Source of the DNA: Anaerolineales bacterium
Lineage (GTDB): Bacteria > Chloroflexota > Anaerolineae > Anaerolineales > Villigracilaceae
Reading direction: 5' to 3'
DNA: 64,000 nt
Assembly: GCA_016744335.1 (NCBI GenBank)
Contig: JADGEO010000001.1
Span: 62,001 to 126,000 of the forward strand
Every line of letters starts with the position of its first letter. Position 1 is the stretch's first letter. Below the pieces are notes generated by a model that ran no database searches, was not told where the DNA came from, and saw only the letters and a program-made list of their open reading frames with translations. The translations under genes and the position numbers were made by a program. Of the stretch, positions 49,345 to 58,325 are shown piece by piece.

Positions 49345-51660
49345 CTATCCCGCTTTGATTTGTGCCAATACTTGCCGATATTCATCTGCATTTGGTGGTT
49401 CGATACTTAGCAATTTTGTAATAATTCCAACTGCCTCTTTCTTATTACCTGTTTCTAAAAACAACTCTGCTGAAAGGTCATAAGATTTGATTGCCTCCTC
49501 TTTTTTCCCTGCCCGAAGATATTGCTGAGCAAGCGCACTGTGCAATTGCGGGATAGATGAGTGTGTCTCTAGCAAATCTTCTAAAAGTGTTATGGCATCA
49601 TTAGAATCTGATGCGTGTGTTTCTGTATAGCTTAAATAACTATCTAACTCTTTCTGGGCTTGCGCTCTCCTAGCGAGCTTGAAATTTAGATCAATCAAGC
49701 GTATTCGAGCTTCGCTGTCTTCTGGTTTAAGCGTACAGATTTGTTCAAATACTCTTAGTGCGCGCTTCCAATCGAGGCGTTGCATATCAATATCTGCCAT
49801 GCGGTGAAGAATATGTATATTCCATGAGCGCTCGGCATTTCCTTGCTGTGCGGCTCGCAATGCAGTTGTGTAGGTTTTACGCGCCATATCTAACTCGGCT
49901 AAACGATAGTAAATATCTGCTAAATTGAGATACTCCTGAATTGCTTCATCTATTTGCCCGCGTACCGTTAGTTGGTCTATCAGCTTTGTTCGCGAGGAAA
50001 GATCCATCGGAGAAAGTTCAATTATTTTACGCAAAAAAACTGAGGATTGATGTGCTTCACCCCGAATACCATAAGCCTCTGCCACTACGTTATATTTGGC
50101 TATTGCATCTTCTTTGCGGTCTTGCTGAACAAGAAGATCTCCAATCAACGAGTGGAGAGGGAGATAAGTTGGAGCATAGGTAATTGCTTCAAAGGCTTCG
50201 TCCATAGCTGTGCGCATTCGTCCCGAACGCGCCATCTCATGAATGCGAGTCATTGCACCAAGCACTTCGCTGCTTTGTGCTTGTATCAAAATTTCAGCTA
50301 AGGGAAGCAACATTTCTCCATCCGACTTAGGGAGTTCTTTACGGGCTTGGAGAAGATACTCACGCCAATTCTCTCGCATGAGCATTTTTTCGACATTATC
50401 ACAAAGACGTTGGTGAACTTTTTCATCATCTTCTTGCAATTGGGCTTCAAGCAGGGGTTCATAAAGCTGACGCAAGGAGGCTCTTTGGTCTTCAGGTGCC
50501 AACATTACATCTGCTATCTTCAAAGCTTCTATATACTCTATAGCTGATTCTGAAATGCGCCCTAAACGCTGAAGATTCTGTCCCGATAATAAGCGCGCGG
50601 CTAGACCAAAGTCTATATGTGAGACAGCCTGTTGAAGATGCGGAAGCGCACTCTGATAGCGTCTTCCATTTGTGTGGAGCATCCCTAAATCAAAATAAAG
50701 GGCGGGATGCTCAAATCCTGCTAAAAGAGCATGGGCTAATTCATCTGCGGCTAACTCATCATTATTCTTAGATTGCGCATCAATTGCTTGCCCTAAATGA
50801 AGAATAACTTTGGTTTGCTCCATTTTTTTCAATGAAAGGCTTCCTGCACCTTGCATAATGGCTTGTAATCCTGTGCGCGCTTTTTCTCCGCCGCTATCAT
50901 CAGAATACTCAAATAAAATTTCAGCTAAGATTGTTAATGCTTTTTTACTGGATTCGTCAACTGGGTTGAGACTAGAGAAAGATTCTTTCTTGGGCTTGTT
51001 CAATTCTTTAACGCGCGCTATTCGCAATGTACCTGTGCCCCCCTTAGGGCGCATCGGTTTTGGCAAAAGTTGCCCACTCTCAAATAAGGCTTGCGCTTGC
51101 TGTGCCGCCTGACTGCCTGGCATAATTTTCAACGCTCTCGATAGAAAACCAGCGGCTTTATCTGTTTTTCCTAAGCGTTGCATTAAACTAGCAAGAGCAA
51201 TATATTCTGTAACGGCTCGTTTATTATGCCCCAAACGCTCATGAACCAAAGCCAAACGGGAATGAGCCAAGATGTTTTCTGGAGAAAGCTGTGTGACACG
51301 AGACCAATTTTCGATGGCTTTATTAACATCTTTCTGAGCAAGATATAAATCAGCGGCTTTAGTTGCGGCAGAGACTGCCTCTTTTACAGACCCTGTGCGC
51401 TCTGATAGCTGTGCTATTTTTTCAAAAGGGAGCGGGTCAGTAGGAGAAATTTTGGCTAAAGTTGCATAAGCTATCAGGGCTTCATCAAAATTTTGCATTT
51501 GATATAAAGCTAACGCCAAGCTAGAAAGAGCCTTAGGATGATTGGGGATTTCAACTAATGCTTTACGATAAGATGCGGCGGCTTTTCCCCACAATTGGTC
51601 CCATGCGGCAGAATGTCCGTCACTCATTGCTTTTTGAAAGATTTGGTTTTCTTCTATCAT
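49345..51660 (-). CDS. Large TPR-repeat protein
   Basis: 771 aa, nearly all helical repeats. TPR units are readable throughout, for example ALSSLALALYQMQNFDEALI, ILAHSRLALVHERLGHNKRA, ALYFDLGMLHTNGRRYQSAL, LPLHSLIGDLLVQQDRKEDA and IPQLHSALAQQYLRAGKKEE near the end. It has no signal peptide or transmembrane helix, so it is likely a cytoplasmic scaffold. GAGAAT lies 6 nt before the ATG in the same AGAATAATTTTATG context as wecB, suggesting a leaderless mRNA. Confidence 0.9.
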   Translation of the reverse strand: MIEENQIFQKAMSDGHSAAWDQLWGKAAASYRKALVEIPNHPKALSSLALALYQMQNFDEALIAYATLAKISPTDPLPFEKIAQLSERTGSVKEAVSAATKAADLYLAQKDVNKAIENWSRVTQLSPENILAHSRLALVHERLGHNKRAVTEYIALASLMQRLGKTDKAAGFLSRALKIMPGSQAAQQAQALFESGQLLPKPMRPKGGTGTLRIARVKELNKPKKESFSSLNPVDESSKKALTILAEILFEYSDDSGGEKARTGLQAIMQGAGSLSLKKMEQTKVILHLGQAIDAQSKNNDELAADELAHALLAGFEHPALYFDLGMLHTNGRRYQSALPHLQQAVSHIDFGLAARLLSGQNLQRLGRISESAIEYIEALKIADVMLAPEDQRASLRQLYEPLLEAQLQEDDEKVHQRLCDNVEKMLMRENWREYLLQARKELPKSDGEMLLPLAEILIQAQSSEVLGAMTRIHEMARSGRMRTAMDEAFEAITYAPTYLPLHSLIGDLLVQQDRKEDAIAKYNVVAEAYGIRGEAHQSSVFLRKIIELSPMDLSSRTKLIDQLTVRGQIDEAIQEYLNLADIYYRLAELDMARKTYTTALRAAQQGNAERSWNIHILHRMADIDMQRLDWKRALRVFEQICTLKPEDSEARIRLIDLNFKLARRAQAQKELDSYLSYTETHASDSNDAITLLEDLLETHSSIPQLHSALAQQYLRAGKKEEAIKSYDLSAELFLETGNKKEAVGIITKLLSIEPPNADEYRQVLAQIKAG

Positions 51661-51799
51661 AAAATTATTCTCTTTTTAGAGGAACAGGGATTATACGGAG
51701 CAGGTGGAGAAAGTTTTATAATTGTGGAGTTTCTTCATTACGCTATAAGTCTACCCACGATTCCACAGACCTACTAATTTACCAAATACTAAAAACCGC

Positions 51800-54574
51800 C
51801 TACAAATCTCCCCACCGCGTCCCTGAACGCGCATCGGTGGTAAGAGGAATATCCAATTTGTACGCCGACTCCATTGCTTTTTGAACAATCTCTATTGTAG
51901 CAGGTAATTCTTCTTTCGGGCATTCCACGACCACTTCATCATGCACCTGTAGAAGAATTTTAGCAGAAGAATTCACATCTTTAAGAGCCTTCGCCACATC
52001 CAACATAGCGATTTTCATAATATCTGCCGCAGTACCTTGAATGGGGGCATTAATAGCGGCGCGCTCTGAGTTTCTGCGCCGAAAATCGTTTTTATCGCCC
52101 ATCATGGCAGGGAAATAGCGTCTTCTGCCTAGTAAAGTTTCTACATAACCTTTATCAGAGGCAAAGCGTTTGATATTACCCAAATAACGTTTAACACCAG
52201 GGAATTTCTCAAAATAAGCCGTCACAAAATCTTCAGCTTCTGCTAAAGTTAAATCGGTGGAGCGCGTTAAACCAAATGCCGACATACCATAAATTAGTCC
52301 AAAATTAACCGCTTTAGCATGGCTACGCATTTCTTTGGTCACCTTATCTAGCTCCACACTATAAATCCCCGCGGCAGTAATAGCGTGAATATCTTCCCCT
52401 GCATTAAATGCCGCCAACATCGCTTCGTCTTGTGCCATGTGCGCCACAATGCGCAACTCTACTTGTGAATAATCGACCGCCAGCAAAAGATGACCTTCTT
52501 TAGAGATAAATCCGCGCCGTACACGTCTGCCCAGCTCAGAACGATTGGGGATATTTTGCAAATTCGGGTCTGATGAAGCCAAACGCCCCGTTACCGTGCC
52601 AATTTGATTATAAGAAGTATGCACGCGCCCAGTTTCTGGGTTCACATCCTTTGGCAAAGCATCTACATAGGTTGATTGCAATTTTGCCAACTCGCGTTGC
52701 TCTAAAATCAAATCTACAACGGGGTGCGCTCCACGCATCTGCTCTAAAACAGAGGCGGCGGTGGAGTAATGACCACTTTTTGTTTTACGCGTACGATCTG
52801 GTGGTTCTAAACCCAAGCGCACAAAAAGCACATCTGAAAGTTGTTGTGTAGATTTTATATTAAAGGCTTTCCCCACCAACTCAATCACTTCTTTTTCAAT
52901 TTCTGCCAAGCGGGTTGTCAACTCCTGCCCAAACTCGTCAAAAAAGGGCAAATCGAGCAAAATGCCTTCCATTTCCATCTCTGCTAGCACATTGATCAAC
53001 GGCATTTCAACATCGTCAAGTACCTTACGCACACCCACTCGCTCTAAATCTTTTTCTAAAATCGGCATTAGGCGTAGGCACATATCGGCATCATCTGCGG
53101 CGTAGGCGGCAACTTTTTCAATCGCAATTTCTGCCATACTACGCTGATTTTTCCCCTTGCCAATCAGCTCTTCAATCGAGGTCATCTGCTCACCCAGCCG
53201 CGCAAAAGCCAGCTTTTTCAAGCCCACATTCCGCGAAGCCGGGTCGGTGAGCCACTCGGCAATCATCGTGTCGAACGAAAGCGGCGAAACTTCCAAGCCA
53301 TATCTTTTGAGCATAATAAAATCGTACTTCAAATTATGCCCAATTTTCTGAATTTTCGGATTTGTAAGCGCGGGTTGCAATGCGGTCAAAACTTCTTCAA
53401 TATCTAATTGTTTGCCCGAATTATGCCCTGTAGGGATGTAAAAACCTTCTCCTTCTTCGACTGCTAACGAAATCCCGACCAATTTTGCTTCGATGGGATC
53501 TGTGGAGATCGTCTCTGTATCTAAGGCGATGATTTTGGCTAAATTGAGTTTTTCTGCCAATTCACTCAACGCTTCGCGCGTGTTTATAACTTGGTTGCCA
53601 GTGGACGCGTTTTCTGTGCGTGAATTTTCTACTGCCCCCCCCCCGAAAAGCGAAAGCTGATCCCCTTCTACAGGTGCTGAAATTGGAACAGGCATTTTTG
53701 TCAACTTATTAAGCCTGTTGATGAGGGAGTGCATTTCTAATTCTCGGAAAAATTCGGTGATGGCGGGGGCATCTAGTTCGTCTGCACGCGCATGTTCAAG
53801 GTCGAGCTTCACGTTGAGGTCGCATTTAATGCGCGCCAAGTCTTGGCTCAGGTAGGCGGCTTCTTTACCGGTATCCAGTTTCTTCCGCGCGTGTCCCTTC
53901 ACTTCATCCAAATGTTCGTAAACACCATCGAGGGTATCAAATTCTGCTAATAATTTCTGTGCGGTCTTCTCCCCAATCCCATAAATACCGGGGATATTAT
54001 CGGAGCTATCGCCCATAAGGGCTTTCATATCTACCACTTGGTCGGGGCGCACGCCAAGTTTTTTGACCACATCATTGTGGTAATAATCTTTGGCATCACC
54101 CATCGAGCGGCCTGGTAAATTCACAATAACGCGCTCATCCACAAGTTGCAGAAGGTCACGGTCGCCGGTGATGATTTTTACGCCCAAGCCTTCTTCGGAG
54201 GCGATGCGGGCGAGACTACCGAGAACATCATCGGCTTCAAAGCCCTCCATTTCGATGCGAGGCAGGTTGAAAATATCGACCATTTCTCGAATGCGTTTGA
54301 TTTGAGGGCGTAGGTCATCAGGCATCTTGGCACGAGTGGCTTTATATTCGGGATACATTTCATGCCGAAAAGTTTTGCCCACGTCAAAAGCAACAGCCAT
54401 ATAATCGGGCTTGTCGTTTTCGAGCAGACGTAAAAGAACACTAGCGAATCCATAAATACCAGCCGTTGGCTCACCTGTAGAGGTCATCCAGCGGCTGGGA
54501 TCTCCCGCGCTGAGGGCGTAGTAAGAGCGATAGGCTAGAGCGTGTCCGTCAATTAAATATAAGGTTGGGGGCAT
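51800..54574 (-). CDS. polA: DNA polymerase I
   Basis: 924 aa with all three domains. The 5' nuclease (residues 1-290) has LIDGHALAYRSYYAL, FEADDVLGSLARIA and GVRPDQVVDMKALMGDSSDN. The 3'-5' exonuclease (about 330-510) keeps ALDTETIST, IGHNLKYDF and YAADDADMC, so proofreading looks intact. The polymerase (about 520-924) has LLAVDYSQVELRIVAHMAQD, KAVNFGLIYGMSAFGL and LLQVHDEVVVEC. A run of ten C at 53635-53644 (G on the coding strand) lies in the linker between the nuclease and proofreading domains. Confidence 0.97.
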   Translation of the reverse strand: MPPTLYLIDGHALAYRSYYALSAGDPSRWMTSTGEPTAGIYGFASVLLRLLENDKPDYMAVAFDVGKTFRHEMYPEYKATRAKMPDDLRPQIKRIREMVDIFNLPRIEMEGFEADDVLGSLARIASEEGLGVKIITGDRDLLQLVDERVIVNLPGRSMGDAKDYYHNDVVKKLGVRPDQVVDMKALMGDSSDNIPGIYGIGEKTAQKLLAEFDTLDGVYEHLDEVKGHARKKLDTGKEAAYLSQDLARIKCDLNVKLDLEHARADELDAPAITEFFRELEMHSLINRLNKLTKMPVPISAPVEGDQLSLFGGGAVENSRTENASTGNQVINTREALSELAEKLNLAKIIALDTETISTDPIEAKLVGISLAVEEGEGFYIPTGHNSGKQLDIEEVLTALQPALTNPKIQKIGHNLKYDFIMLKRYGLEVSPLSFDTMIAEWLTDPASRNVGLKKLAFARLGEQMTSIEELIGKGKNQRSMAEIAIEKVAAYAADDADMCLRLMPILEKDLERVGVRKVLDDVEMPLINVLAEMEMEGILLDLPFFDEFGQELTTRLAEIEKEVIELVGKAFNIKSTQQLSDVLFVRLGLEPPDRTRKTKSGHYSTAASVLEQMRGAHPVVDLILEQRELAKLQSTYVDALPKDVNPETGRVHTSYNQIGTVTGRLASSDPNLQNIPNRSELGRRVRRGFISKEGHLLLAVDYSQVELRIVAHMAQDEAMLAAFNAGEDIHAITAAGIYSVELDKVTKEMRSHAKAVNFGLIYGMSAFGLTRSTDLTLAEAEDFVTAYFEKFPGVKRYLGNIKRFASDKGYVETLLGRRRYFPAMMGDKNDFRRRNSERAAINAPIQGTAADIMKIAMLDVAKALKDVNSSAKILLQVHDEVVVECPKEELPATIEIVQKAMESAYKLDIPLTTDARSGTRWGDL

Positions 54575-54641
54575 TTTAATTTAGAATAAAGATTGATGGA
54601 AAAGGAGGGGCAATTTGCAAGTGAGCAAGTATTTTTTTGAG

Positions 54642-56444
54642 CTATCTCGTGCCCTGTCGTTGACGTGTGCGCTGTATATAATCTTCAACAAGTTTAGAGG
54701 GGTGTGGCTGACTACCGCCCATAATAAGATAACCGGGCGCCCAAAAATCACCAGAGGGGTTGTCATCTACCTTTCGCGGAAAATCGCGGAAGATTTTTTC
54801 TGATGTCTGTTTACGCATAATGCGCATGAGATATCCTGGCGATGTAGTTGGTGGTACATTGATTACCCATTGTAAATAATCTGGGCGTACAGAGAGATAC
54901 TCTAAACGCCATCCAAAAGCGATGCTGATATTGGGCATCCAGTTAGAGATACTTTCAGAAAGATCGCCAGTGAGGTGATGGGTGCTAAAACGCGGCACAA
55001 GTAGGCAAGCATAAGTTAAATCATACATGCCCGACAAAACTGGCTCAAGAGTGCTTTGCCCCAAAGAAGAAATACCCGACACTGATTTTAGGCGAGTTCC
55101 AATTAACTCCTCAGGCTTCGGCTTAGGAGCTGACACTACTGGGTGAATAGGTTTTGATAAACGCGTTGCATTAAGATCTAGCTCAAGGCTTTCTGGTTGA
55201 TGTGCTTCTTGAACGCGTGTTTCTGCGAGATCAACTTGCATTTTCGGAGAATACGCTTCTTGAACACGGGTTTCAGCAAGTTCTATTTGTGCCTGTGGCT
55301 TCGCTTCAAAATAATCGTTTGAACGAATAGCTGGGGAAACTTCTTGAGAAGAAACTGTACCTTCCCTGCGTGCTATTTCTGCACGTGCTTTGGCAAATGG
55401 GTTAGGCATCGGCTCGTTAAATACCGAGCTTTGAGCAACTTCTGGGCTAGGTGTGCTAACGGGCGCAGACGTTCTCACGTCAGATGCCGCACTAACGGGA
55501 TTAGGGGCAGGGATATTCTCTAAAATCTCAGAGATAAGGGGGAGATTATTGTCTTCTTCGTCACCAAACTCAAAAAGGTCGATGAGGTCTTTTTTTGCTT
55601 TTTCTTGCGGAGAATACTCTTCCTCTATGAGAGGTTCAGGAGAAGGTTCAGGGACTTCCTTTGGCGTTTCTTGCAATGAAAAAGCAAGCGATTCTGCAAG
55701 ATGGGTTGCTTGTTGCCGAATTGCGCTAAAAGGTGTTTCAGCATCAAAAACCATGACAAGGGCAATTTCATCTGCTAGTTCGGTGGCGTAGAGCATATGC
55801 TCTGCTTGCGTTGCCTTAAGGCGAAGGAATTTGAGTAGATCACCCGCTTTTTTATCTCTTGCTACAATTTTCACCAACTCAGCAGATGCCGTATCTGAAA
55901 GCTGACCAGCATAAGCCCACATCTTTTCATCACGGACAATTAATGTTGCTTGCGCAGATGATTCTAGCGTTAGGCGAGTAAGGTGTTGAGCGGCTTTATT
56001 AACATCTTCTAGCCAAGAGATGCTCCCTTTTTCACCTGTTATGTTTTTTATTTCTGCAAGGGGTTCTTTTGTGCGAGAAAAAGAAAGAGAAGAGCTCAGT
56101 TTTTCATCTAATATACGTAGAAGGTCAGGAACAAAAAAGGGCTTGCCAAGAAAACTCCACGGACGAAGCTCATCATAACGCGGCATGCTTTGTCGAGGCG
56201 AGATAACGATAAGGCGCAGGTTGGGGTCTTTTCTACGCAAAGCAAGCCCAAGGTCAAGAACGGATTCGTTTTCTATATCCGTATCTAAGAAAGCGTGTGT
56301 GAATTTACGCATTTTCATTTTAGATAACGCCGCGGCACCATTATCTACTACTTCAACATAAGTTGAAGTAGGCTCTTCTAGACTTTGGTGAATATGTTCA
56401 CCGAAACTAGGTTGGGGGGTGATAATGAGCAAAGAGTGTGACAT
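54642..56444 (-). CDS. Receiver-domain protein with a C-terminal inactivated IS200-type (Y1) transposase domain
   Basis: 600 aa. Residues 1-115 are a degenerate receiver: no acidic pair in LLIITPQPSF, an Asp in HAFLDTDIENES and the Lys in LGKPFFVPDLL. Residues 140-265 resemble a roadblock/GAF-like sensory fold. A low-complexity linker contains two LAETRVQEA repeats. Residues 472-600 align by eye with IS200/IS605 TnpA: YDLTYACLLVPRFS, VRPDYLQWVINVPP, LMRIMRKQTSEKIFRDFP, FWAPGYLI and KLVEDYIQRTR. The metal-binding HUH of TnpA (DHIH) is replaced by DYLQ (522-525), while Y589 at the nucleophile position remains. It is probably a domesticated nucleic-acid-binding regulator. TAAACT lies 6 nt before the ATG. 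Confidence 0.8.
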   Translation of the reverse strand: MSHSLLIITPQPSFGEHIHQSLEEPTSTYVEVVDNGAAALSKMKMRKFTHAFLDTDIENESVLDLGLALRRKDPNLRLIVISPRQSMPRYDELRPWSFLGKPFFVPDLLRILDEKLSSSLSFSRTKEPLAEIKNITGEKGSISWLEDVNKAAQHLTRLTLESSAQATLIVRDEKMWAYAGQLSDTASAELVKIVARDKKAGDLLKFLRLKATQAEHMLYATELADEIALVMVFDAETPFSAIRQQATHLAESLAFSLQETPKEVPEPSPEPLIEEEYSPQEKAKKDLIDLFEFGDEEDNNLPLISEILENIPAPNPVSAASDVRTSAPVSTPSPEVAQSSVFNEPMPNPFAKARAEIARREGTVSSQEVSPAIRSNDYFEAKPQAQIELAETRVQEAYSPKMQVDLAETRVQEAHQPESLELDLNATRLSKPIHPVVSAPKPKPEELIGTRLKSVSGISSLGQSTLEPVLSGMYDLTYACLLVPRFSTHHLTGDLSESISNWMPNISIAFGWRLEYLSVRPDYLQWVINVPPTTSPGYLMRIMRKQTSEKIFRDFPRKVDDNPSGDFWAPGYLIMGGSQPHPSKLVEDYIQRTRQRQGTR

Positions 56445-56582
56445 TATGAAAGTTTATCACGCGTAAGATGGAGAATCAAGCCTGTTTATAGGGAGATGTG
56501 ATGCACAACCCATAAAACTCAACTTGACTTTAATGGGTTGTTTATGCTATCAATTAGGGAAACTATTTTGTGAGGTTATTTA

Positions 56583-57425
56583 ATGCATCGAGAACGTGTC
56601 TCTGATAATGTTTATTGGTTCCAAAGTGATGTTTATGCTCAGGTTACTGCTGGTATTATTGTTGGACCTAAATGGTCTGTACTAATTGATACTCTGGCTT
56701 TACCGGAAGAAACACTTGCGATTCGTGATTTTGTTACTCAAAATCTTCAAACGGAAATTCGCTATATTATTAATACCCATCATCATGCCGATCACTCATG
56801 GGGAAATTGCTTTTTCCCAAAAGCGACGATTATAGCGCATACTCGCTGTCGTGATTTGTTGATAGAACGTGGTATCCCCGCCTTGAAGGAAGCGAAAAAG
56901 CAAAGCGCTGCTTTCGATCAAATTGAAATCGCCCTACCTCATATCACACTTGACGATGGTGAAATGACACTGGCTATAGGCAAAAAACATTTGAGAATTA
57001 TGTCGGCGCCCGGTCATAGCGAAGATGGCATTGCCATTCTTGTTGTTGAAGACCGCGTTCTTTTTGCTGGCGATGTTTTAATGCCTATCCCATACCTTCT
57101 TGATGGAGATATGGGTGAAATGCGTGCTACTTATGAGAAATTTCACGGGCTACCTTTAGAAAATATTGTTCAAGGGCACGGTGAAGTTATTTTACGCGGT
57201 GAGGTTGCACCATCTATTGATAATAACCTCAACTACCTCAATGTGCTAGAAAAAGCCGCAAAAACGGCACTCCGCCGAAAAGACCCTATGGAGTATTTAG
57301 CCAAACAGGATGTAGAAAAATGCGGAAAAAGCCGTATTATTCTCGGCGGTCTTGCCGCAGAATTGCACCAGAAAAACTTGGAGCATGTTTATAACTTAAC
57401 CCTAGAGAAAGTAAAAACAAAATAA
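56583..57425 (+). CDS. Metallo-beta-lactamase-fold hydrolase
   Basis: 280 aa. Metal motif INTHHHADHSWGNCFF (about 62-77) supplies HxHxDH, SAPGHSEDGIAIL the second His, VLFAGDVLMP the bridging Asp, and VQGHGEVILRG the last His. The set fits a two-metal MBL hydrolase of undetermined substrate, in the glyoxalase-II/RNase-Z-like part of the superfamily rather than an antibiotic hydrolase. GAGGT lies 7 nt before the ATG. Confidence 0.93.
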   Translation: MHRERVSDNVYWFQSDVYAQVTAGIIVGPKWSVLIDTLALPEETLAIRDFVTQNLQTEIRYIINTHHHADHSWGNCFFPKATIIAHTRCRDLLIERGIPALKEAKKQSAAFDQIEIALPHITLDDGEMTLAIGKKHLRIMSAPGHSEDGIAILVVEDRVLFAGDVLMPIPYLLDGDMGEMRATYEKFHGLPLENIVQGHGEVILRGEVAPSIDNNLNYLNVLEKAAKTALRRKDPMEYLAKQDVEKCGKSRIILGGLAAELHQKNLEHVYNLTLEKVKTK

Positions 57426-57461
57426 AAAAAGCCCTTGAAGTAAAACTTCAAGGGCTTTTTT
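57425..57461. terminator. Bidirectional terminator between MBL gene and plsY
   Basis: AAAAAAGCCCTTGAAG/CTTCAAGGGCTTTTTT arms around a short loop between convergent genes. Confidence 0.93.
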
Positions 57462-57520
57462 ATAAATTCTCTCTTCCCTAAATTCTAAAAACTATCGCCC
57501 CAAAAAGCATATAGCCACAC

Positions 57521-58204
57521 TCAATTCTCTTCTTTTTCAATTTCTTCCACGCCTACACCCCACCCCTCTTTTTTGCGCCACCCATGCAATCGCTCTTCCC
57601 CAGCTAATAAACGCTTAATATTTGGACGCAATGCCCAAATAAGCAAAAGCTCTGCAAGTACGCCATAAAGAACATATTGCCACGGCGACAAACCCAGCCA
57701 GGCTCGCACTGCAAAAATAACAATCGCAATCACTGGAACACTCATTGTCGTTACAGACGCATAGCCAACCCCAAAGAAAACTAAAAAGCCAACAGGAAAA
57801 ATAATAAAAAACGAGGGAGGCCACAAACCCACTGCTCCCCCAGCACTGACTGCACCCCCTGCTCCGCCACCAAAATAAATTTTTCCATCTTTCTTTTTAA
57901 GCAAAAAAACCGAATAGTTATGCCCAAGGATCGCGGCAATTGGCGCAAGCACCTCTGCCCAGACCCCAACACCAAGAGCCTTCGCAATCCAAACCGTGAT
58001 AGCGGCCTTTAAAATATCCAACATCCCAGTCATAAAGCCGGGCCAAAAACCAGCAGCGCGCATAACGTTTGTCCCCCCCGTGCGCCCACTCTGAACATCT
58101 CGCACGTCTTTTCCCGTTCGTATTTTAACCATCAAAAACCCAATGGGGATAGAACCGATCAAATAGCCTAGCAATATAACAAGAATGCTTTGAAAAAAGT
58201 GCAT
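57521..58204 (-). CDS. plsY: Glycerol-3-phosphate acyltransferase PlsY-like
   Basis: 227 aa from the ATG at 58204, which has GGAGG 7 nt upstream; the four upstream codons run through that site. PlsY acylates glycerol 3-phosphate with acyl-phosphate. GYLIGSIPIGFLMVKIRTGK and DVQSGRTGGTNVMRAAGFWP match the first two family motifs, though GNxGATN reads GRTGGTN. GHNYSVFLLKKKDGKIYFGG replaces the usual GHxFPVF-GGKG motif, an odd variant. The C-terminal tail is basic and unusually long. Confidence 0.85.
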   Translation of the reverse strand: MHFFQSILVILLGYLIGSIPIGFLMVKIRTGKDVRDVQSGRTGGTNVMRAAGFWPGFMTGMLDILKAAITVWIAKALGVGVWAEVLAPIAAILGHNYSVFLLKKKDGKIYFGGGAGGAVSAGGAVGLWPPSFFIIFPVGFLVFFGVGYASVTTMSVPVIAIVIFAVRAWLGLSPWQYVLYGVLAELLLIWALRPNIKRLLAGEERLHGWRKKEGWGVGVEEIEKEEN

Positions 58205-58325
58205 ATATGCCTCCAAAATTAGTTTACTTGTGGTAACACAAACTTACCTATAACGTTACTCTTTGGATGAATATAGAAACTCGCACGCGTTTTCAGCTTG
58301 CTTTCACTATGGATGCTTCTCCCTT

